A DNA stretch of 64,000 nucleotides, taken from the NCBI RefSeq assembly GCF_048268085.1, contig NZ_JBLWWF010000005.1, forward strand, positions 176,814-240,813, written 5' to 3'. Position 1 is the first letter of the stretch, and each line of letters opens with the position of its first letter. Source of the DNA: Neptunicella sp048268085 (GTDB lineage: Bacteria > Pseudomonadota > Gammaproteobacteria > Enterobacterales > Alteromonadaceae). Both the position numbers and the translations under genes were made by a program. A model generated the notes under the pieces. It had not been told where the DNA came from. It did not search any database and was given only the letters and a program-made list of their open reading frames with translations. Positions 47,096-55,832 of this stretch are shown one piece after another.

Positions 47096-47881
47096 TTATT
47101 TCTGGCGTCTGCGAGAAGCACCAGCTAAACCTAACAGACCTAAACCTAAAATCGCAATTGAAGAAGGTTCTGGGATTGATGTACCACGGAAATCAGCGGT
47201 ACCAAACAACTCTAGACCATCAGGAGTTGGACCTGCAGGGATCGGTTGGAAACTGGTACTAAATACCCAATCTGCTCCATCAGTTTGTGTATCTGTATCA
47301 AAGTTAGCCATTGCGGCGCCGCCAACAACATCAAGCAGCCCACCACCTAAACCAGCATCAGTACCACCACCGTATGTACTCAATGTCGCATCAATACTGG
47401 TCATAATACCATGAATACCGCTAAGCGTTTCATGGGCAGTCAAAGATAACCATGGCGCACCACCATCAACAGCAGTACTTTTATCTCCGGGATCATAAGC
47501 AGTAGCAGAATCCACATAGAAATTAACCCAGCCACCGGTAAAACCAATCCGAGCACCACCACCATCAGGAATGAAACTGGCGACAGTAAAACCACCGAAT
47601 TCATAAGTAAGCTCGCAACCGCTAGGACAAAATGCAGATTCGTTAGTACCATTGATACCGGTAACCAAACCAAAGCCATTCAATGTATCTACAACATCAT
47701 CGGCAGTCATAAACACACCATCAGGACCTGGATCCAGCAAATCTTCAATCAAATTGGAATTTGATGTGAAGTCAAAGAAACTATCTGGATCCCAGACTAC
47801 ACCACCAACATTTACGGCTAGTGCACTTGTTGATAGGCCAAGAGCCGCTGCACCACCAATTAAAGTTTTCTTGATATTCAT
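47096..47881 (-). CDS. PEP-CTERM sorting domain protein (exosortase substrate), copy 2
   Basis: 261 aa, clearly paralogous to copy 1 along the whole length, including VGGVVWDPDSFFDFTSNSNL and the CPSGC pair. Signal peptide about residues 1-22 (MNIKKTLIGGAAALGLSTSA). The sorting tail IPEPSSIAILGLGLLGLAG plus ASRRRQK is identical to that of copy 1. The acidic loop reads GPDGVFMTADDVVD. Own sigma-54 promoter at 47984 and box at 48087. The signal peptides and leaders differ much more than the mature domains and tails. Confidence 0.93.
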   Translation of the reverse strand: MNIKKTLIGGAAALGLSTSALAVNVGGVVWDPDSFFDFTSNSNLIEDLLDPGPDGVFMTADDVVDTLNGFGLVTGINGTNESAFCPSGCELTYEFGGFTVASFIPDGGGARIGFTGGWVNFYVDSATAYDPGDKSTAVDGGAPWLSLTAHETLSGIHGIMTSIDATLSTYGGGTDAGLGGGLLDVVGGAAMANFDTDTQTDGADWVFSTSFQPIPAGPTPDGLELFGTADFRGTSIPEPSSIAILGLGLLGLAGASRRRQK

Positions 47882-47983
47882 AATTGTATCCTTTGTATCA
47901 TTTCATAACTTAAATTATGTACTGTCAGCTCTAAGCTTTTTAACAACGACAACTACACTGAAAAGCTGTACCGACAGTAATAA

Positions 47984-47999
47984 TGCAAAAGAAAAGCCA
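47984..47999 (-). promoter_or_regulatory. Sigma-54 promoter of PEP-CTERM gene 47096
   Basis: Minus strand TGGCTTTTCTTTTGCA: GG/GC spacing of 12 with TTGCA at -12. The -24 half is TGGCTT rather than TGGCAC. Predicted start near 47974, leader about 90 bases. Confidence 0.78.
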
Positions 48000-48086
48000 A
48001 CCCGCTTAACGAAAAGTTATCATTTTGAAAAATAAGAATAATTTGTAAAAACACTATGATATTTATCTAATAAAGAACATGGGATG

Positions 48087-48104
48087 TGTAAAATATATTG
48101 ACAC
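48087..48104 (-). promoter_or_regulatory. Candidate PrsR box upstream of PEP-CTERM gene 47096
   Basis: Minus strand GTGTCAATATATTTTACA, 87 bases upstream of the -24 element. It overlaps the last base of the nitroreductase-like stop codon. Best match to the three-site consensus GTGTCARTAWWTTTTACA. Confidence 0.74.
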
Positions 48105-49156
48105 TAGTTTTTTAAGAAGGATTTCATGTTTCTGCGATCGGTCCTTGGCGGTTGACCACTGTGTTTACCAACTCTCAAAAACATCACCCCCGCACCTAAT
48201 CCAGCAGTTACATGCTGCATTTCCTGCTCCACTGTATTAATGATATCCATTAAAGGCGGGCTTAGATCCGGTTTTGCTAATGAAAGTACACCTGGCGCCG
48301 CATATAGCTGTACCGACAGCTTCATTTCGGTACACTTGAGCCAAACTCGCTGTAATTGCCTACCAGTATTAACAATGCCTTTACGAGATACGTCCGAAGC
48401 AGTCAATAATAATAAGGCGGGGGATTGTTTAATTGGGTTAACGACGGATTTTTTAGCAATTTGACCACTAGCACCAAGCTTATTCAGCCAGTTCATTACT
48501 TTCCAACTACTCATCCACTCAAATCCTTTAGATTCAAATTTGCTGATACCCAACACGTCCAAATTCATACCTGAATCGACTTTTTCTCTAGTAAATGAAA
48601 CTGTGTTGAATAATTCCTGATGCAGTTGATCAGACTCAAACCTAACTTTTTCAGCTTTATATATTGTTGGAATAATGTCATCTATCTTATTTTTTTGATT
48701 AAACCCCAACAACTGGCAGTCAGATTCATTGATCACCGATTGAATATCCTTAATCATTTGATCAGAAACTTCGCCCTCAAATGGAAAGCGCCTGTCAGTG
48801 CAACGCAACGGAATTTGCTGTGCCAGAGTGGATTCTTTAGTGAGGTGAACATCATTTGAACTCTCAAAACTAATTTGAGCCACAAAGTAGTGATCAGCAT
48901 CATTTTCAGGAAATAACGTAACAGATGATTGTAAACCTAAAGAAATTCCTTCCAATACGACTGATTCAATTACCGCTCCCATTGCCAGGTCAGATAACAC
49001 AAATGTATTGTCGGTAGCTTGACCGCTTAGCAATGGATCGAGAAAAAGCTGTAATATATTATTGCTCAGCCATTTAAATTTGAATGGTTGTGAATTATCT
49101 GCTGATGGCGCATGGATAGCAGCTTGAATCAGCCTGGTTTGCAATTCTTCATTCAT
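48104..49156 (-). CDS. Nitroreductase-like FMN-dependent protein (Acg-type)
   Basis: 350 aa with the nitroreductase signature IHAPSADNSQPFKFKW near the N-terminus and a second half with GLGAGVMFLRVG. It is longer than simple nitroreductases, as in the Acg-like group. It likely binds FMN; whether it reduces a substrate is unknown. Follows the ThiF-like gene by 68 bases and probably belongs to a three-gene operon (50853 down to 48104) with the acyltransferase and E1-like genes. Confidence 0.8.
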   Translation of the reverse strand: MNEELQTRLIQAAIHAPSADNSQPFKFKWLSNNILQLFLDPLLSGQATDNTFVLSDLAMGAVIESVVLEGISLGLQSSVTLFPENDADHYFVAQISFESSNDVHLTKESTLAQQIPLRCTDRRFPFEGEVSDQMIKDIQSVINESDCQLLGFNQKNKIDDIIPTIYKAEKVRFESDQLHQELFNTVSFTREKVDSGMNLDVLGISKFESKGFEWMSSWKVMNWLNKLGASGQIAKKSVVNPIKQSPALLLLTASDVSRKGIVNTGRQLQRVWLKCTEMKLSVQLYAAPGVLSLAKPDLSPPLMDIINTVEQEMQHVTAGLGAGVMFLRVGKHSGQPPRTDRRNMKSFLKN

Positions 49157-49224
49157 ATATTTGCCATGTTTTAGTAGTAAGTTAGGCTAGGTTATATTTA
49201 TCAGGGTATGAGTGTGAAATCGGT

Positions 49225-50082
49225 TTAAATGCCAAATGCTATTTTGGCTTGATTCAACTTTGCCTGAAAATCCGGGTTTTTATGTCCATCTTTTATACAG
49301 GTAATTTCCATTTTATTTAAATAGGGATCCCAATGCATGCCTTGAGGAACGCAAACTAAATCACCTCGGCCCAATAAAATTTTAACCGCATATGATGCGG
49401 CGACACCTGCACTCATAGTGCAGCCGATAATAGTTGAAGGGCCTTTTTTGGCATTTAAGTCTAAACGGGTTGGATCAACCAAATACTGCGATTGCAAACT
49501 AGCGGGCGCTAAACCTAAATAGAAACGCAAATATTGTTCCGTTTCTGAAGCTCCTTCCATCCCAAAGTATTCTTCAAACGTCATCTGTCCAGGCATAAAG
49601 CATAAAAACGCCGTCCCCATCCCCAATGGAGCAGCGGTAATGGCAGGAATATTTTTTAATGCGCAAAGTTCAAATACCTTACGACGAGCTGCAATAGCAA
49701 AAAAATCCAAACTATCAATGTAGAGGTCGACACCTTCTAAAAAGGCTTCTGCATTTTGGTCATTAATCCCATCGGGGAATTCATTAATCTCAACTTGTGG
49801 ATTAACATCCTGCAGCATTTCTTCGACAACATTTAATTTTGGCCTACCAATTGTGGACATCGTCGCGCCAATTTGCCGATTAAAATTTTCGATTCCATAC
49901 TCATCAAAATCGGACAAATTAAATTTCCCCACACCCAATCGAGCCATAGTTAGTGTATGGATACCACCAACGCCACCACAGCCGGCAAGAGCAACTCGTT
50001 TAGTACCTAAAAAATGTTGTTCCTGCTGTGTAAACCAGCCAATATTGCGAGAAAATGCATCATCATAATCAAACGTTGCCAT
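49225..50082 (-). CDS. ThiF/MoeB/HesA family adenylyltransferase (E1-like)
   Basis: 285 aa. VALAGCGGVGGIHTLTMARL is the ATP-binding glycine loop, DFDEYGIENFNRQI the Asp and Arg segment of E1-like enzymes. The paired CxxC zinc motifs of MoeB are not seen. It would adenylate a carboxyl terminus or small-molecule acid. Four bases after the GNAT gene on the same strand. Confidence 0.88.
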   Translation of the reverse strand: MATFDYDDAFSRNIGWFTQQEQHFLGTKRVALAGCGGVGGIHTLTMARLGVGKFNLSDFDEYGIENFNRQIGATMSTIGRPKLNVVEEMLQDVNPQVEINEFPDGINDQNAEAFLEGVDLYIDSLDFFAIAARRKVFELCALKNIPAITAAPLGMGTAFLCFMPGQMTFEEYFGMEGASETEQYLRFYLGLAPASLQSQYLVDPTRLDLNAKKGPSTIIGCTMSAGVAASYAVKILLGRGDLVCVPQGMHWDPYLNKMEITCIKDGHKNPDFQAKLNQAKIAFGI

Positions 50083-50085
50083 CAG

Positions 50086-50853
50086 TTACTCACCTTGCAC
50101 CAGATAAGGATGCAGTTTAATTTGTTTAATTAGCTGTTCTTCTAATGATTGATAAAGCTCAAGCATTTCGACATTAAATTTGGACTCAAAATTTTCCCTT
50201 GGTAAACAAAACAACGCACGAATACCATGGTAATCTTTCTCTTCACCTATTTGTTCAAAAAACAATCCCACTCTTTCAAGCCTTTTTTTCAAACGCGGCT
50301 CCACCACGACAAACATGGTTTCGTGATTACACATTTTGGCAAAAGATATAACGCTTAGATAAAGCCCAATTGCAATATTTGGAAAGTTACGTCGCTCCTC
50401 CTCAGAAAAAGCCCCGTCACCCACTAACTCATTCACAATAAAAGGCTGCTTTTTTTCACCCGCCCTGCGTCTAAAGTCTTCTGGTACAGCTAATCGCGAT
50501 ACTTCGCCATAAGCCCCTCTATTATAGTCACAGGGCAATTTTACTTCGGGTAACAGCGAGTCTATAAAATGATTTTCGAAGGGCAATTTGCTTTCTGGTG
50601 CATTGGGAGGGGGGATAATTAGCCTGACCGTTCCCGCATAAGCACCTGTTCTCTTATGTTTAAGCAGCAATGAATAGGCATAGCGGTCATATTCATCGGT
50701 TTCAAAGCCATCCTCAGACACAGGCTCCCATCCCAATTCCTCGGCATAAACATGATGTCTTATTTGATAACCCTTCTCTTTTAAGTCTGCCGTACCAGCA
50801 AAAATAATTTCGAAGTATTGGTTAAAATTTTCAGCAAGTGACGAGGTAGTCAT
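50086..50853 (-). CDS. PEP-CTERM/exosortase system-associated N-acyltransferase (autoinducer synthase-like)
   Basis: 255 aa GNAT-fold protein of the exosortase acyltransferase family (TIGR03694), distantly like LuxI-type synthases: YQIRHHVYAEELGWEP, GTVRLIIPPP, GEVSRLAVPEDFRRR and a C-terminal VVEPRLKKRLERVGLFFEQI. The R-H-Y-E-E pattern parallels the conserved N-terminal residues of acyl-homoserine-lactone synthases. The product is unknown. Start ATG 50853; 108 bp separate it from the patatin gene upstream. Confidence 0.88.
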   Translation of the reverse strand: MTTSSLAENFNQYFEIIFAGTADLKEKGYQIRHHVYAEELGWEPVSEDGFETDEYDRYAYSLLLKHKRTGAYAGTVRLIIPPPNAPESKLPFENHFIDSLLPEVKLPCDYNRGAYGEVSRLAVPEDFRRRAGEKKQPFIVNELVGDGAFSEEERRNFPNIAIGLYLSVISFAKMCNHETMFVVVEPRLKKRLERVGLFFEQIGEEKDYHGIRALFCLPRENFESKFNVEMLELYQSLEEQLIKQIKLHPYLVQGE

Positions 50854-50961
50854 TTTATAACCTCAAGCTCTCAAATTGACTATAAATTATCATTTAAACA
50901 ATAACATAGCATATTAATTTAGTTTCTTACCTGACATTTAAATGAATCTTCAACAATCGCT

Positions 50962-51816
50962 TTAATGGTCAGTTTTAATCATTACCAACATCTTCTTCGG
51001 TAAAAACTCCAATACCGTGTTATATCCGGTTTGGTATAAACCTTCTTTTTGCGCATCCGTCATCGCAAAGTCAACGGGCGAAGCATCACCGGTATTAATT
51101 ACCACTGTATTATGCCAATGACCATCGTGCACATATTCGCGAGAAATAGCGGTCATAAAAGTTCTAATTAGCATTTCAATATAGCTAACTATTGGTAACC
51201 ACGATACCGGTTTAACTTTTTGCACTTCCTGATCACTTTTTAAACGGAAACAAATTACCGGTGTGCCATCCCCAGCCCAGTCTTCGTACAAGGCATCTTC
51301 AGCGAGGATAGCCCCATCAACCAATAAATGGCTTTTATATGGCTTAAAACTAAAAACAAGTGGAATAGACATAGAAAATCTAACCGCTTGAGACACTCTT
51401 AATGTCGGAGAGTTGTGTTTATCAAACATCACGGGGCCACCACCATTAACATCAGTAGCCAGAATATGCAGATTGGTTTTTAATTCTTCGAAAGTAATTC
51501 CACCTAGCTTACGATCAATCCACTGCTCAAATTTATCACCCGAACATAATCCACCATTGCGGATTAGGGATAATAATGAATATCCTTTAAATTGCCTGAA
51601 ATCGGTTTCCATCGCCAACATTTTAATTTCTGCTAATGGCATTCCAGCGCAGTATAAAGCAGTGATGATTGAACCACCGGAGACTCCCACGACATGATCA
51701 AACTCGATGTTTAATCGATTTAATGCATCAAGGATACCGATATGGGCAGGTAATCGAGTTCCACCACCGGAAAAGATTGGAACGAACTTAATACGGCTTG
51801 TATGAGCAGCATCCAT
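50962..51816 (-). CDS. Patatin-like phospholipase family protein
   Basis: About 284 aa from ATG 51816. The oxyanion loop is FSGGGTRLPAHIGI, the nucleophile motif VVGVSGGSIITAL (GxSxG) and the catalytic Asp lies in LLVDGAILAED (DGA). The frame is open from TTG 51864, but the first ATG directly before the first beta strand seems more likely; no convincing RBS for either. Cytoplasmic, likely a lipid acyl hydrolase. Link to the locus unclear. Confidence 0.87.
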   Translation of the reverse strand: MDAAHTSRIKFVPIFSGGGTRLPAHIGILDALNRLNIEFDHVVGVSGGSIITALYCAGMPLAEIKMLAMETDFRQFKGYSLLSLIRNGGLCSGDKFEQWIDRKLGGITFEELKTNLHILATDVNGGGPVMFDKHNSPTLRVSQAVRFSMSIPLVFSFKPYKSHLLVDGAILAEDALYEDWAGDGTPVICFRLKSDQEVQKVKPVSWLPIVSYIEMLIRTFMTAISREYVHDGHWHNTVVINTGDASPVDFAMTDAQKEGLYQTGYNTVLEFLPKKMLVMIKTDH

Positions 51817-51910
51817 ATAGATCTGAATAAGTCCTTGATAATCGTCAACTAAACAACCAGACAAGTATGGATCATTTTTATAATTTTGCCGCTAAAACTC
51901 GTACGATAGA

Positions 51911-52927
51911 TTATTGGGTATAAAAGTCTTTATACCAATTAACAAAGTGTTCGATACCTTTATCAATAACCGTTCTTGGCTGGTAGTTAACATCTTCGAT
52001 TAAGTCACTGACATCAGCATACGTATCGGGCACATCCCCAGGTTGCATTGGGAGCAGCTCTTTTTCAGCAACGACACCCAAATGCTTTTCCAGTGTTTCA
52101 ATATAACTTAATAGGTGGACCGGATTATGCGCTCCAATGTTATAAACTCGCCAAGGAGCCTTACTGGTGGAAGGATCGGGTTGTTTTCCACTCCAGTCCG
52201 GATTAGCCAAGGCAGTATGATCCAATGTTCGAATGATCCCCTCAACGATGTCGTCAATATAGGTGAAATCGCGATGGTGATTACCAAAATTGAATACCTT
52301 AATCGGTTCATCATTCAATATTGACTTGGTAAACGAAAACAGTGCCATATCTGGTCTGCCCCATGGGCCATAAACCGTGAAAAATCGTAGACCAGTTGTG
52401 GGTAATTGATATAAATGACTATAAGTATGCGCCATCAATTCATTGGCTTTCTTACTTGCCGCATACAATGACAACGGATGATCAACATTGTCGTGAGTAG
52501 AAAATGGCATCGACTCATTGGCACCGTAAACAGAGCTGGAGGAGGCGTAGACTAAATGTTTAACGTTATTATGGCGACATCCTTCCAACACATTAATAAA
52601 TCCCACAATATTACTATCCATATAGGCATGGGGATTTTCTAATGAATAACGCACACCGGCCTGAGCGGCTAGATTAATTACTTTATCAAATTTTTCTACG
52701 GCAAATAATTCCGCCATTCCTTGTCGATCAGCCAAATCCAGCTTTTCAAAACGAAAGTGTGCGGCATTGCCACACTGGTTGATTTGTTCCAGCCGTGCCA
52801 GTTTAAGGTTAACATCGTAATAATCGTTCAAGTTGTCTATTCCGACAACTTGATCACCGCGCTCCAACAAATGCATGGCGGTATGAAAACCAATAAACCC
52901 AGCAACTCCTGTTACTAATACTTTCAT
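51911..52927 (-). CDS. NAD-dependent epimerase, UDP-glucuronate 4-epimerase-like
   Basis: 338 aa extended SDR: GVAGFIGFHTAMHLLERGD, GIDNLNDYYDVNLKLARL (characteristic of UDP-GlcA 4-epimerases), SSSSVYGAN and the catalytic YAASKKANE. Would supply UDP-galacturonate or a related uronate. Encoded 11 bp after the sugar dehydrogenase at 52939; together they convert a UDP-hexose to its acid and then epimerise it. Confidence 0.9.
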   Translation of the reverse strand: MKVLVTGVAGFIGFHTAMHLLERGDQVVGIDNLNDYYDVNLKLARLEQINQCGNAAHFRFEKLDLADRQGMAELFAVEKFDKVINLAAQAGVRYSLENPHAYMDSNIVGFINVLEGCRHNNVKHLVYASSSSVYGANESMPFSTHDNVDHPLSLYAASKKANELMAHTYSHLYQLPTTGLRFFTVYGPWGRPDMALFSFTKSILNDEPIKVFNFGNHHRDFTYIDDIVEGIIRTLDHTALANPDWSGKQPDPSTSKAPWRVYNIGAHNPVHLLSYIETLEKHLGVVAEKELLPMQPGDVPDTYADVSDLIEDVNYQPRTVIDKGIEHFVNWYKDFYTQ

Positions 52928-52938
52928 TAAAATGAATC

Positions 52939-54219
52939 CTATAACCGAATATCGGTAATGGTTTTATCAAAGATATATTTCAGGTCATAAATAACCCGAT
53001 TGTCTTTACATAATCCCAGCAAATCTTGATTGGATAAGGCTTTAAACTGATCATGAGCAACGGCTGCAATAATCGCATCATATTTTTGGGCTTCAGGCTT
53101 ATCAATTAAGCTAAGTCCATATTCGTGCTCTACTTCGTCATTGTTAGCCCAAGGATCATAAATATCTAGATTCACGTGGTAATGTTTTAATTCTCTGGCG
53201 ATATCCACCACTTTAGTATTGCGAATATCCGGACAGTTTTCTTTAAACGTCAAACCTAACAGCAGAACGTTGGCCCCATTGACCATAATCTTCTTGTTTA
53301 GCATGGTTTTGACAAGCTGCCCCACCACATATTCGCCCATGTGATCATTCAACCGACGCCCTGCTAAAATGACTTCAGGGTGATAACCCAGCTCTTCGGC
53401 TTTATGGGTCAAGTAATACGGATCAACCCCAATGCAGTGGCCGCCCACCAATCCGGGTCTAAATGGCAGGAAATTCCATTTGCTACCTGCTGCCAACAAC
53501 ACCTCTTCTGTATCAATACCAGCTCGATTAAAAATAATGGCAAGTTCATTAATTAGCGCAATATTAAGGTCCCGTTGCGTATTTTCGATAACCTTGGCCG
53601 CCTCCGCTACCTTAATCGACGACGCCTGATGGGTTCCTGCCGTAATAATACTGGCATAAAGCGCATTTACTTTATCGGCAATTTCTGGCGTAGAGCCGGA
53701 CGTGACTTTGATAATGTTTTCCACACGATGCTGTTTATCACCCGGATTAATTCGCTCTGGGCTATAACCGGCGAAAAAGTCCTGATTAAATTTCAAGCCC
53801 GAACCTTGCTCCAAAATAGGAATACAGACTTCTTCAGTCGCACCAGGGAAAACCGTGGATTCATAAACAACCACATCCCCCTTCTTCAGCACCTTGGAAA
53901 TACTTTGGCTAGCTTTTTGTAGTGGTGTTAAATCTGGCTGTCGATTTTTATCAATGGGCGTTGGTACGGTGACAATAAAAAAATTACATTCATTTAATGC
54001 ATTTAAATCCGAAGTAAATGATAAATGGCTCGCCTGTTTCAGTTCATCAGATGAGATTTCTAGTGTGCTATCTTTACCCGCATTGAGTTCATCAATACGA
54101 GCACTGCTAATATCGAAGCCCAAAGTGGAATACTGACGTCCAAAAGCTACCGCTAGCGGCAAACCAACATAACCTAGTCCTACAATGGCCAACTTTATAT
54201 TTAACAGTTTATTTTCCAT
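52939..54219 (-). CDS. Nucleotide-sugar dehydrogenase, TviB/VipA-type
   Basis: 426 aa UDP-sugar 6-dehydrogenase: Rossmann AIVGLGYVGLPLAVAFG, VYESTVFPGATEE, catalytic Cys in LVGGHCIGVDPYYLT and LGLTFKENCPDIRNTKV. Closest in style to UDP-GlcNAc/GalNAc dehydrogenases of Vi-antigen type loci. The divergent protease gene starts at 54355, leaving a 135-bp promoter region. Confidence 0.9.
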   Translation of the reverse strand: MENKLLNIKLAIVGLGYVGLPLAVAFGRQYSTLGFDISSARIDELNAGKDSTLEISSDELKQASHLSFTSDLNALNECNFFIVTVPTPIDKNRQPDLTPLQKASQSISKVLKKGDVVVYESTVFPGATEEVCIPILEQGSGLKFNQDFFAGYSPERINPGDKQHRVENIIKVTSGSTPEIADKVNALYASIITAGTHQASSIKVAEAAKVIENTQRDLNIALINELAIIFNRAGIDTEEVLLAAGSKWNFLPFRPGLVGGHCIGVDPYYLTHKAEELGYHPEVILAGRRLNDHMGEYVVGQLVKTMLNKKIMVNGANVLLLGLTFKENCPDIRNTKVVDIARELKHYHVNLDIYDPWANNDEVEHEYGLSLIDKPEAQKYDAIIAAVAHDQFKALSNQDLLGLCKDNRVIYDLKYIFDKTITDIRL

Positions 54220-54354
54220 TCCCTGAGCCCTTCTATGCTATAAATTGAGTTAATCAGTATTGCTTCGTTATAAAAGTGATTTATTGTTCATCATCACTTG
54301 TACTTGGATTATGCTTTAATATTTACCATTATCATTAAATTGAGACAAAAGAAC

Positions 54355-55119
54355 ATGCCCATTTTAAGAATAATATTGGTTTTCAGCTGTTTAATGGTCA
54401 GTTACAGCAGCATTGCAAGTAATCTGGTACGGACCATTAAACAAGTTAAGCCATCAGTGGTGGGTGTTGGCACATACAATCCTTTAGGATCACCGCGCAG
54501 TAATTTGCAGGGTACCGGTTTTATCATTGGAGATGGGACCTTAGTTGCCACCAATTTTCATGTAGTTGAAAAAGAACTGGATATTCAGCAAAACGAAAAT
54601 CGAGTGGTGTTTATTGGTCAAGGAAGCGATCCTAAGCTAATCCAAGCCGAGGTTATTGCCTCCGATCCGGCTCACGATGTAGCTATCCTCAAAATCAAAG
54701 GTTCGGGTCCTGCGCTAACATTGGCCAGCGACAACTATATTGATGACGGTACCGAAGTTGCCTTTACCGGGTTTCCAATTGGTGCGATTTTAGGGCTCTA
54801 TCCCGCTACACACAAAGGTTTAATTGCAGCGTTAACACCAGTGGTGATCCCGAGTAGAAATGCCGGACAATTAAGTATAGAAATGATGAAACGTCTTAGA
54901 GAGCCGTATTTTATTTACCAAATGGATGCCACCGCCTATCCGGGAAATAGCGGTAGCCCTGTATATGATATAGACTCAGGCAAAGTGGTTGCTATAATCA
55001 ACAAAGTATTTGTACAAAGAACCAAAGAAGCCGCTATTACTGATCCGAGCGGAATAAGTTACTCGATACCGGTTAAATATATTCGAGCCTTAGCCAAATC
55101 AATTTCGGTCGATATTTAG
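54355..55119 (+). CDS. Periplasmic trypsin-like serine protease (S1C-like, no PDZ)
   Basis: About 254 aa. ATG 54355 is chosen over 54298 because it starts a clean signal peptide (MPILRIILVFSCLMVSYSSI). The triad is visible: His in TNFHVVEKELD, Asp in DPAHDVAILKI and Ser in YPGNSGSPVYD. Unlike DegP/DegS no PDZ domain follows. Upstream TTGGAT - 17 bp - CATTAT is a possible sigma-70 promoter. It could process envelope proteins of the system. The candidate PrsR box starts at the base after its stop codon. Confidence 0.87.
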   Translation: MPILRIILVFSCLMVSYSSIASNLVRTIKQVKPSVVGVGTYNPLGSPRSNLQGTGFIIGDGTLVATNFHVVEKELDIQQNENRVVFIGQGSDPKLIQAEVIASDPAHDVAILKIKGSGPALTLASDNYIDDGTEVAFTGFPIGAILGLYPATHKGLIAALTPVVIPSRNAGQLSIEMMKRLREPYFIYQMDATAYPGNSGSPVYDIDSGKVVAIINKVFVQRTKEAAITDPSGISYSIPVKYIRALAKSISVDI

Positions 55120-55137
55120 GTGTCAATATTTTTTACA
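55120..55137 (+). promoter_or_regulatory. Candidate PrsR box upstream of the Tat-exported gene 55254
   Basis: GTGTCAATATTTTTTACA, 51 bases upstream of the sigma-54 -24 element. Same 18-bp pattern as at 46756 and 48087. Its spacing to the promoter is about 32-36 bases shorter than in the other two, close to three helical turns. Confidence 0.74.
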
Positions 55138-55188
55138 TAAATAGACACATGAACATATAAAACACTTAAAAATCATAGGCTTGATTAG

Positions 55189-55204
55189 TGGCACGTATAT
55201 TGCT
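55189..55204 (+). promoter_or_regulatory. Sigma-54 promoter of the Tat-exported gene 55254
   Basis: TGGCACGTATATTGCT is a perfect match to TGGCAC-N5-TTGCW. Predicted start near 55216, leader about 38 bases. Best sigma-54 site in the window. Confidence 0.9.
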
Positions 55205-55253
55205 AAATACTGTATTAGCAACTGTTAAATTTTATTAATTGGGAATGGGTAGT

Positions 55254-55826
55254 ATGACCGATCCAAATAAATCTGAAACCCCGAATAACTCTGTAAATCA
55301 GCGAAGAGTTTTTCTTAAGAAAGCGTCTACCGCTTCTCTTATTGCTGCCTTACCAGTAAAAAATGTATGGGGAACATGGGGCGGTAGTAGCGCTAATGGA
55401 TGTACTGTATCCGGCAATATGTCTGGCAATACTTCTCAACAAGCTCCTTGTACAGTTCAAGGCAGATCTCCTGGTTATTGGCATACATATTGTGACAACA
55501 ATAAACGAAGCCGTGGTGGTTATGGCTACTCCGCTGAAAACAAGGCATGGAATAATGTGTTTGGTTGGAGTCGTGGGCCTTTCGGTGGTATCAGTAGTAA
55601 TACCGGATTACACGATTTTTTACCTGAAGAAGGGGGCAATAACCATAACGGTGGTCCCAATAACATTAATCGTCACTTAGTTGCTGCGTATTACAATGCG
55701 GTTAATGGTTTCTATCCCTTGCAATCGGGTGTAAATGCCGATAAATACGTACAACAACTGTACGATGAAGCAAAACGCTCTGGCACATATCAAGTGGCCC
55801 AAGCCATTGAAAGTACATATGACTAA
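55254..55826 (+). CDS. Tat-exported protein of unknown function with a GYW domain
   Basis: About 190 aa. The twin-arginine signal NQRRVFLKKASTASLIAALP precedes a Gly/Asn-rich mature part with RSPGYWHTYC, three Cys, and INRHLVAAYYNAVNGFYPL near the C-terminus, a pattern seen in extracellular GYW-type domains. No PEP-CTERM tail. The frame opens at TTG 55239; ATG 55254 is preferred with GGGA about nine bases upstream. It is controlled by the best sigma-54 promoter and a PrsR-like box. Seven bases downstream lies the PqqD-like gene, so it is a candidate substrate or partner of the HPr-rel-A-type set. Function not recognised. Confidence 0.82.
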   Translation: MTDPNKSETPNNSVNQRRVFLKKASTASLIAALPVKNVWGTWGGSSANGCTVSGNMSGNTSQQAPCTVQGRSPGYWHTYCDNNKRSRGGYGYSAENKAWNNVFGWSRGPFGGISSNTGLHDFLPEEGGNNHNGGPNNINRHLVAAYYNAVNGFYPLQSGVNADKYVQQLYDEAKRSGTYQVAQAIESTYD

Positions 55827-55832
55827 ATATTG

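Noticed and set aside
45665..48035. Several plus-strand open frames of 88-147 codons opposite the PEP-CTERM genes
   Set aside because: They are antisense shadows of the repetitive, Gly/Asp-rich PEP-CTERM coding sequences; their Ser/Pro/Lys-rich translations look artificial.
47964..48319. Identical 14-mer AGCTGTACCGACAG at 47964 and 48306
   Set aside because: One copy is inside the nitroreductase-like coding region and the other overlaps the predicted transcript start; a few chance 14-mer pairs are expected in 64 kb.
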